Origin: Barthelona sp. PCE
Lineage: Eukaryota > Metamonada: BaSk clade
Length of the DNA: 64,000 bases
Assembly (NCBI GenBank): GCA_040285745.1
Contig: JAUFOR010000002.1
Span: 1,984,001 to 2,048,000, forward strand
Direction of reading: 5' to 3'
Under the pieces are notes generated by a model. The model searched no databases and was not told the DNA's origin. It worked only from the letters and a program-made list of their open reading frames with translations. A program made the translations under genes and the position numbers. Of this stretch, positions 57,631-64,000 are shown one piece after another; position 1 is the first letter of the stretch; each line of letters starts with the position of its first letter.

Positions 57631-59550
57631 ATGGGTTGCGGATCATCAAAACCACCACACACGAGCCGAAACTCGATCGATTCACCGATCCTGTCTTCGA
57701 CCATTAGTCTAGAATCGATTAAATCTCGCAAAAGCGCTTTAGCAGAACAGCTACCGGTTGCGGAGGGACCATTCGATGGTATCCTCGAGAACTTGGAGGC
57801 AAATGATCCAAATTTAGAGTTCATAGCTTTCTCAGACGGTCTTCTCCAAGTACAAGATATTGAGAAACTTTCAAATGCTTTAAAGAATAACACAGTTGTT
57901 GCAGAGCTCAGCCTGTCAAACACATACATAAATGACGAGCACTGTGAGATTTTGGCAGAAGTTTTCCGAAGTAACAAAGCAATTCTGTCATTGGGTCTTT
58001 CCAATAATTTCATATCAAACAAAGGCCTACGTGTGCTTGCAGAAGCACTCATTGACAGTAACGTAAGTCTTATTGGAATGAATGAGAACATAATATCAGG
58101 TAGTGAAGCTGGTCATCTCTTCAGTGTTTTACTTTCAGAAAACAGCAATATCAGCGAAGTATGGCTCAGCGGCTGTGCTCTGACGGACGGATTCATGGAA
58201 ACATTCACTGAATCGTGTTTTCCGGCATTGTCATGTTTGGAACTCAATAACTGTAATCTCTCTCACAAGTCTTTGGAGTTGTTAACAAGAATCCTTCCCT
58301 TCAGTGAGTCTCTAAAGAGTCTGCGGCTTGAGTCGAATTATTTCTTCTCTGTACTGCCTCAAAACCTTGATGAAACCAGTACAGAAAAGGCTAACGAAAT
58401 CGAGCAACAAATGGAGAGCTTCAGGGTTTTCTGTCTTGGTTTGGCGATGGAAACGGTGCCCCTGGAGCAGCTCATGCTGAAGGGCACGCGCTTACACGAC
58501 CTCGCATTCGGTTATATAGTGGAGTTGTGGAAGCAGAAACCATCACTTCAAATGCTCGACTTTGCGGACAATTCTCTCACAGCAGTTGCATTGAAGTACG
58601 TATTCAGGCACGTCAAGCAGTGCCCTGACGAATCCCTCATTGTTGATTCATTGAATTTGTCCAACAATCCTCTGATGAATGACGGTGTCAAGGTGCTTGC
58701 AAAGGTGCTGAAAAATGAAGCGTTCCAGGTCGCCAACCTCGTCATATGCGACGTCCAGATGAATATCGACGGACTGAGTCACCTTACCAAGATTTTCCGA
58801 TCAACAACGCGCATGACCCTCATCTCACTCGATATAAGCAACAACAGTTTATGCAATTCATCCTTCAGTAACATCGACCACAGTAGCCTTGAGGAGAAAA
58901 TTGGTGATTTCGTGCTGAGTCTAGCGAACCAGGGTTTCCTCGAGAGTTTCTTCGCCAATGACTGCGGTCTCAATAATCTTTCTCATTTTGCAGCGTTTTT
59001 GAAGGGATGCCAGACATTAAGGGAGCTATCTCTCGATGACAACGACTTTGGACACGCTCTTTGTTCATCTACAGAGTTTCTCAACGCTCTTTTCGACGGG
59101 GGCTGTATGGAGGTCTTGTCTTTGAATAATTGTGGACTCGGTGATAAGTTTTTAGAAGAATTTATTGACTACTACAACGCGCTGCAGACTGATTCAATGC
59201 TTGATAATAACATCGGTTTCACAAGTTCAATTAGAATCATCAATTTGAGTGGAAACGCGTTCTCATCAGAGATAGTAACCCGATTTATTCGATGCATCGT
59301 TGGAACGACCGTAGAAGAAGTGTATCTTGATGGTTGTTATAACATTAATGATCTGCGAAATCTTAAACAAATTGGTGACACATTACTGCTTTACGCCAAC
59401 GAAAATTTATCAGTTTTCTCCACCAATAACTATCAAATACAAGAAAGTAGTGTGGACGAAGAACTGCTCGCTGATATAGACGCTATTAATGAGAAATTAT
59501 CCCATAAGCATCCGAATCTGTTCTGGGAATTTAACTATGAATCTCAATAA
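57631..59550 (+). CDS. Leucine-rich repeat (RNI-like) protein with lipid-anchor N-terminus
   Basis: The 639-residue protein is composed of ribonuclease-inhibitor-like LRRs of about 28 residues from about residue 60 to the end, with units such as VAELSLSNTYINDEHCEILAEVF and LSLGLSNNFISNKGLRVLAEAL. The N-terminus MGCGSSKPP is a textbook N-myristoylation site (Gly2, Ser6) with Cys3 for palmitoylation, so the protein is probably tethered to the plasma or an endomembrane. RNI-type LRRs of this kind are adaptors; actin-regulator (CARMIL-like), NLRC3-like or RanGAP-like roles are possible but no diagnostic domain is seen. It lies 202 bases from the divergent aminopeptidase gene. The ATG at 57631 is chosen as it yields the acylation motif. 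Confidence 0.85.
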   Translation: MGCGSSKPPHTSRNSIDSPILSSTISLESIKSRKSALAEQLPVAEGPFDGILENLEANDPNLEFIAFSDGLLQVQDIEKLSNALKNNTVVAELSLSNTYINDEHCEILAEVFRSNKAILSLGLSNNFISNKGLRVLAEALIDSNVSLIGMNENIISGSEAGHLFSVLLSENSNISEVWLSGCALTDGFMETFTESCFPALSCLELNNCNLSHKSLELLTRILPFSESLKSLRLESNYFFSVLPQNLDETSTEKANEIEQQMESFRVFCLGLAMETVPLEQLMLKGTRLHDLAFGYIVELWKQKPSLQMLDFADNSLTAVALKYVFRHVKQCPDESLIVDSLNLSNNPLMNDGVKVLAKVLKNEAFQVANLVICDVQMNIDGLSHLTKIFRSTTRMTLISLDISNNSLCNSSFSNIDHSSLEEKIGDFVLSLANQGFLESFFANDCGLNNLSHFAAFLKGCQTLRELSLDDNDFGHALCSSTEFLNALFDGGCMEVLSLNNCGLGDKFLEEFIDYYNALQTDSMLDNNIGFTSSIRIINLSGNAFSSEIVTRFIRCIVGTTVEEVYLDGCYNINDLRNLKQIGDTLLLYANENLSVFSTNNYQIQESSVDEELLADIDAINEKLSHKHPNLFWEFNYESQ

Positions 59551-59569
59551 CACGATTACGATTATGTAA

Positions 59570-59989
59570 CTACAAAATAAAACTCATAGGCTGGTTTTCA
59601 TACAACTCTAATGTTCCCATAAGGTGCTGAACTTCTGCAGAACGAAGGTATCCATCAGAAAGGTAACTTGGTATGAATCGGAACTGTGATGCAGAAATAG
59701 ACTGTGCTGTGACAGTGCTGAACTGCTCGGCGAGCGATGGATATTGTTCTTGACCAACAACTGCTTCTGCAAGCATATTCAATAGACTTGTTGAGTCTTC
59801 TAGTTGTGTAAAGGCACTAAACTGGCCTCCAACGAACATCTCATCGTCTGCCTCGTTGCCTGAAGGAGTGTTGGCATCACGGATCCCCAATTGATCATCA
59901 TAAAGAAATCGAGAGTCTTCTGTGGCTTGCTCCTTCTGTTCATGGGGTGTAAGATCGGATCTAGCTCGTGATTGGTTTAGATTATCCAT
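59570..59989 (-). CDS. Hypothetical acidic protein, 139 residues
   Basis: Not recognised. The N-terminal 60 residues are polar and disordered (SRARSDLTPHEQKEQ). The second half is more helical with TQLEDSTSLLNMLAEAVVGQ near residue 75 and a conserved-looking C-terminal helix. No signal or membrane segment exists. The start at 59987-59989 directly follows GATTTTTC, the same TTTTTCATG context as at the SNF2, exchanger and MBL-B genes. It converges on the LRR gene with 19 bases between stops and lies 130 bases upstream of, and in line with, the importin gene end. Confidence 0.65.
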   Translation of the reverse strand: MDNLNQSRARSDLTPHEQKEQATEDSRFLYDDQLGIRDANTPSGNEADDEMFVGGQFSAFTQLEDSTSLLNMLAEAVVGQEQYPSLAEQFSTVTAQSISASQFRFIPSYLSDGYLRSAEVQHLMGTLELYENQPMSFIL

Positions 59990-60149
59990 GAAAAATCCTC
60001 TGAGAGAACATGTAAACAAGGTAACGGGAAAACCAATTGAATATTTTCTAGAAGCTGATTTGACCGCTAAAAACGATGCAACTATACATATCGGGCACGG
60101 TCACCAATAAGCAGGATTCTTTCCAGACAAAATTTATCTCAATTTTTTA

Positions 60150-63100
60150 TTAACCTAGCAGCTCCATAACTTCACTTGAACAATGTCTCTCGATACGATC
60201 TCTGCATTCGCTGACAACAGAGCCGAACATATTAAGGAATTCCTCATCCTTCTCATCCTCTTGAGCATATTCCTGAAGATAGGTAACACAACTCTCAATA
60301 ATAGGCGTGTAGTTCTTCGCATCGAGGCCATCCTGAGTAATCAAAAGACAGAAAGCTGTCAAGATTGTCATGAACTCCTCAGGATCGTCAGTGAGCGGAA
60401 ACACCTCTTGAACACCGCCGTTCATAAGCACGGCCAGTCCTTCAACGTCCGGGTACACCGCATAGACGCGGCAGATCGCAGAAAGTGTGTTCTCACGGAC
60501 GACCTTAGACTCGTCCGATAAATTCTGTGCCATAACGCTCAACCTTTCGATATCAGCACCTTCAGCCTTGGCGAACAACCAGCCCAGCGCAAACGCGGCG
60601 TTCTGTCGTGCGTTGTATCTGCTGTTGTTGAGATGCTCCTCCAGAACAGCTATGTACAGACTTGTGTTTTCTTCATCAAAGAAATCAGCCTGAACAGTCT
60701 CAAACACCTGCGCAAAAACAGCAATGGCTGCTGCGTTCATCATCTCCGGGATATCATGATCAAGATAAGGCTGGATCATATCCAAAAGCACCTTACAATA
60801 ACCATTAAAGTTCACTTCTTCATCCCAGTAATCGCTGCTGATGAGACCAAGGGTGAACATGCACAGTTGGTCGAAAGTCTCCGGTGGCATGCTCTGCGCC
60901 TCCATGTCCTCTATGTATGCGAGGACGGCGTTAAAGCACTTGTTGGGAATAGTGATATCTGTCAATCGTTGCAAGATTTCAAAGGCGGTGCAATCCCAGT
61001 TCTCATCCATCTCATCGAGTATGAGCTCTGCGACGTCGTTCGTCTCAGCAACTCCTAGCTTGAGGGCGCAAGAGACGGCAGAACTGCTTGCGTTACTCTT
61101 TATGAGCGGGTTCATGTGCTTCATACTCTCAAGTGCCATGTTGTAGATCTTCCTCACCTGTTCCTCCTCGAGCTCCAACTGGTCAGCGAACGAGCCCATG
61201 GACGCAAGAAGCGCAGCTTGCTCGTTAATGACATCACTGTTGATCGCGAAGAATCCCTCGTCATCCAGGTCATCACTAAAGTCCTCGTTCGTGCTTATGT
61301 TAGACACCAGTCCGGCCTTTGTACCGGCCCACTTCTCTTGGTAAATGGGGAAGACGTCTTCGAATAAACCAAGGAAGGCACCAGACTCGTGGGTCTCGAC
61401 GGCCTCACAAATGTGTGCCAGTGCACCGAAACTGAACTCAGACAGCTCAGAGTGCTCGTAGGAGAAGCCCTCGACGATATTCTGAACAAGAGACTCAAAA
61501 TCAATTCCGAAGGGCTCCATCACTTCTGAGAATTTTTCATAACCGGTTTGTACGACCAGGACGCCGAAGAACTCGACAGCGCGGCCCCTGAGATCGAGGT
61601 GTGCGTCCTCTGTAACGCTGAGAAGCTCGAGAATAGCCAACAATGAGTTACTAAACAAATTGGTAAAATACTCGCCCAACTGATCAACGATAGAGCAGAA
61701 GACCTGGAGAATGTACCGTGTGAGGTGAGATTCCTCCAGTTCGAAGTGCTCGATCGCATCAAGGGACACAAAGAAGTCCTCGTTCTCGCTCACCAAGCCA
61801 GCCATCTCGTCCTGTGATAAAACGCCAAACAGCTTGCTGAGAATGTTCCAGGACAGCAGACAGATGTCCAGATCGCTTGAAGATATATGAGCAACTGTAA
61901 TCTCGAACAAGACATGCGCGTACTCTGCCATTTCATCACCTAGAAACTCAACAAGGTTTTTGATTGCGCTCAAAGCACTGATGAGAAGCCCTGGTGAATC
62001 GAACTCAAACGTACGTACAATCAAATTCATAAAGTCCTCCGTGTGATCCGAAACTTCCAGAGGGAAAACATGAGACAAGTACCCAATGGCTAGGTTTGCG
62101 GTTCTAACACCAACCTCCGTCTCAGGGCACATATCGATGCAGGAGACTATCTCAGGGAAGACATTAGCATTTGTGATCCTGAAGCAAATACCTTGAAGGA
62201 GTTCGCTTGCGATGATTGGCATCTCCTTTAACTCCGGTTCCTCTATGAGCATGGCGCCGAACGACGCGGTGATCATCTCCTTGAAGGAGCGCGTGACGAT
62301 GGTGGGTCGATGCATAAGCATTGTCGACAAAACAATCATAGCACGGGATCTGAACTTGGGTTGGATATCATCAGAGACAACGATTGAGAGCATCAGATCG
62401 ACGACGTCAGTGTAGTCTGATGTCTTGAACGTCTGAGATCTCACCAGTTCCTCGATAAACAGAAACACTCGCTGACAGTTCTTGTAATCATTGTTCTCAA
62501 CAAGATCGATAACGAACGTGGTGAGATTGGTGAATATGGGGAACAGGAGCTCAGCAAGCTCATCGTCGAATCCTGACTGATTAACAACGACTGAAAAAAG
62601 AGCAAGAACACCGCACTGGATATCCGTTCCCTTTTCGAGTAGTGGCATGCCCATGTCAATGATGTCTGTTAGCATGGAGTCGAAAATGTGCTCGTTACGC
62701 TTGATAAGTGCCTCCAAAATAGAAAGACATACAACAACAGAAATATCTTTGGCGTTGTCATCGGAGATCATATCAATAAGGGTGGGAAGCAGCTCCTCCC
62801 AGTCGCCGGCGCCGATTTCGTACGCGCCAATGACTGCGATGACATCAGCAAGAGATTTGTAGTAAAGATCGGCCTCTTTGCTGGGGTTGCTATCAAGAGA
62901 TGAAAAGAGGAGGTTCAGGAGCTCCTGCTTGCATTCTAGCTGAAACTCCTCACCTAACTTTGCCCAGGTCTTGGGAATGCTTTGTCGAAGTAGAACACAG
63001 ATGAGCTGCTTTGTGGCGTAGTCCTCTGCATCCAGCAGTACGTGCAGCAGGATTTCTGTGCACAGAGCTGTCTTAACAGCCTCCATGAGGTACTCGTTTG

Positions 63101-63182
63101 TGGCTTCCATGTCTGCACCATTGATAAAGTTCTCAATAGCCTCTACGATGGTGTCTTGTGTGAAAGGGTTGTCCTCAGTCAT
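60150..63182 (-). CDS. Importin-beta family karyopherin (Kap121/IPO5-like)
   Basis: The 1,010-residue protein is a HEAT-repeat superhelix. Its N-terminus, with TKQLICVLLRQSIPKTWAKL near residue 55, fits the importin-beta N-terminal domain, where IPO4/IPO5 have VRQLAAVLLRR...W. Paired helices (VVCLSILEALIKRN, LLISALSAIKNLVEFL, NARQNAAFALGWLF near 870) follow to the end. The acidic surface (many Asp/Glu) is typical of cargo- and Ran-binding karyopherins. The length of about 1,000-1,110 matches Kap121/Kap123 or IPO4/IPO5. It should import ribosomal proteins or histones into the nucleus in a RanGTP-dependent way. The gene uses C/G-ending codons. The start is preceded by TTTCACACTTTTTCACAC. Confidence 0.87.
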   Translation of the reverse strand: MTEDNPFTQDTIVEAIENFINGADMEATNEYLMEAVKTALCTEILLHVLLDAEDYATKQLICVLLRQSIPKTWAKLGEEFQLECKQELLNLLFSSLDSNPSKEADLYYKSLADVIAVIGAYEIGAGDWEELLPTLIDMISDDNAKDISVVVCLSILEALIKRNEHIFDSMLTDIIDMGMPLLEKGTDIQCGVLALFSVVVNQSGFDDELAELLFPIFTNLTTFVIDLVENNDYKNCQRVFLFIEELVRSQTFKTSDYTDVVDLMLSIVVSDDIQPKFRSRAMIVLSTMLMHRPTIVTRSFKEMITASFGAMLIEEPELKEMPIIASELLQGICFRITNANVFPEIVSCIDMCPETEVGVRTANLAIGYLSHVFPLEVSDHTEDFMNLIVRTFEFDSPGLLISALSAIKNLVEFLGDEMAEYAHVLFEITVAHISSSDLDICLLSWNILSKLFGVLSQDEMAGLVSENEDFFVSLDAIEHFELEESHLTRYILQVFCSIVDQLGEYFTNLFSNSLLAILELLSVTEDAHLDLRGRAVEFFGVLVVQTGYEKFSEVMEPFGIDFESLVQNIVEGFSYEHSELSEFSFGALAHICEAVETHESGAFLGLFEDVFPIYQEKWAGTKAGLVSNISTNEDFSDDLDDEGFFAINSDVINEQAALLASMGSFADQLELEEEQVRKIYNMALESMKHMNPLIKSNASSSAVSCALKLGVAETNDVAELILDEMDENWDCTAFEILQRLTDITIPNKCFNAVLAYIEDMEAQSMPPETFDQLCMFTLGLISSDYWDEEVNFNGYCKVLLDMIQPYLDHDIPEMMNAAAIAVFAQVFETVQADFFDEENTSLYIAVLEEHLNNSRYNARQNAAFALGWLFAKAEGADIERLSVMAQNLSDESKVVRENTLSAICRVYAVYPDVEGLAVLMNGGVQEVFPLTDDPEEFMTILTAFCLLITQDGLDAKNYTPIIESCVTYLQEYAQEDEKDEEFLNMFGSVVSECRDRIERHCSSEVMELLG

Positions 63183-63360
63183 GCCAAAAAAGTGTGAAAA
63201 AGTGTGAAATGGATTGGAATGAAGAAAACAAGCAAATTCTTTTCCTTCCCTTTTTCGTATATTTCTTACTTGTGGTGGGCGCTGTTTGTGATTTAAACGT
63301 AGGCTTCTTTGTTTTTTAGATCAAAATATCGAATTTTCTATTAAATGTTTTATTTGTTTC

Positions 63361-64000
63361 TCATTCCGTAAAAAACCAGTCACGTGAGATGAGATGGGCT
63401 GTCGGCCGCGTCGTATAGTTCGTGTCAAGCACCCTTTTAAGGAACTGAACGGTCTCAAACGTTATGTTTGGATTTCGTTTCTTCAATGCTTTATAGAAAG
63501 ATACCTTCGGCATAATGGCCTTCCCCTCTCCCGTCACATACCGGGCCACAGCGCCTGACATCCCCAACAGAGATGTGATCATTGTCAATTGACTGGGTGT
63601 GTCGTTTCCTGCAAAAATGTGGTAACCCACAATCAGCGTTCCCATAACGCATCCTGCGCTCCACACGTCGTTGCACTTGCCAGTTTCTATGCCTAGAATG
63701 AGCTCTGGGGCACGATAGAACCGAGCACATACGTATGATTGGTTGAAACTTTGACCAACGCGCTTCGCTTGACCGAAGTCGCAAATCTTCACTTGGTTGA
63801 TGTGTGGGTTGTATAGGATGTTGCTGGGCTTTATGTCACGATGCATAATGTTGTTTTCGTGAAGATAATCCAGTGTAGTGAATATTTGAAAGGTTATACT
63901 CTTGATTTTTTCCAGACTGAGTGGATGCATGCGAGAAACGTAGTCTAGAAGAGTCATTGGCATATACTCCATTATTAGGTTACTGAAAAAAACAGCTCCA
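63361..64000 (-). CDS. GSK3-like protein kinase, 5' part outside window
   Basis: The frame runs open through the right edge; the last visible codons before the Met at 63972 read VFFSNLIMEYMP, the hinge region of a kinase, so the N-lobe is beyond the window. The visible C-lobe has MHRDIKPSN (catalytic loop), KICDFGQAKR (DFG), and an activation segment SYVCARFYRAPELILG that matches the GSK3 pattern SYICSRYYRAPELIFG including the activating Tyr. DVWSAGCVMG follows, and the domain ends near WFFTE. GSK3-type CMGC kinases phosphorylate primed Ser/Thr sites. The C-terminus stops right after the kinase domain. TGA is used as stop. Confidence 0.88.
   Translation of the reverse strand, partial: GAVFFSNLIMEYMPMTLLDYVSRMHPLSLEKIKSITFQIFTTLDYLHENNIMHRDIKPSNILYNPHINQVKICDFGQAKRVGQSFNQSYVCARFYRAPELILGIETGKCNDVWSAGCVMGTLIVGYHIFAGNDTPSQLTMITSLLGMSGAVARYVTGEGKAIMPKVSFYKALKKRNPNITFETVQFLKRVLDTNYTTRPTAHLISRDWFFTE

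Noticed and set aside
1-64000. CRISPR arrays, rRNA, bacterial operons or phage genes
   Set aside because: No regular direct repeats with spacers, no rRNA-like sequence, and gene arrangement and families are eukaryotic.

Overview
The window is nuclear DNA of a eukaryote with standard stop codons (TAA, TAG and TGA all end recognisable genes). The genes have no visible introns, even at 2,601 codons, and are packed tightly on both strands. The content is eukaryotic throughout: chromatin remodelling, Pol II, ribosome biogenesis, mRNA export, nuclear import, ER glycoprotein quality control and Rab activation. An IQCH-type gene suggests a flagellated cell. Many start codons are preceded within about 25 bases by TCATTTA, TCATTCA, TCACTCA or TTTTCATG, resembling the initiator (Inr) of parabasalids. 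I infer a trichomonad (Trichomonas/Tritrichomonas group) with about 70% confidence; no rRNA or organellar gene is present to prove it.

Layout. 1-11 kb: a truncated coiled-coil gene, a SNF2/BRG1-type remodeller, a MAK11-like WD40 protein, a small LRR protein, a radical SAM/SPASM enzyme, UDP-glucose:glycoprotein glucosyltransferase and an Rpb4-like subunit. 11-25 kb: a cation/Ca2+ exchanger, a beta-rich orphan, a putatively myristoylated bacterial-type EEP hydrolase, a propeller-like orphan, a TM2-domain protein, RRP7, a four-helix membrane protein, ESF2/ABT1, an EF-hand protein, a small protein ending in a CaaX-like box, and IQCH. 25-46 kb: GCN1, a VPS9 protein, a second beta-rich orphan, an unknown 188-residue protein, SAC3/GANP and RRP5. 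46-56 kb is an accessory island: a small gene without a start codon, a hAT-like transposase broken into four frames, two ComEC-like metallo-beta-lactamase-fold genes and the remnant of a third, with long gene-free stretches. 56-64 kb: M18 aspartyl aminopeptidase, an LRR protein with a myristoylation/palmitoylation N-terminus, a small unknown protein, an importin-beta karyopherin and a truncated GSK3-like kinase.

Themes. Ribosome biogenesis recurs (MAK11, RRP7, ESF2, RRP5). Genes are mostly arranged divergently or tail to tail, and convergent stops lie only 1-50 bases apart, so 3' UTRs must overlap. The least ordinary items are three genes of prokaryotic flavour (radical SAM/SPASM, EEP hydrolase, ComEC-like MBL family), the freshly broken transposon, and the orphan beta-rich proteins. 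No coherent new multi-gene system can be demonstrated from sequence alone; the MBL family beside the transposon is the best candidate for something undescribed.
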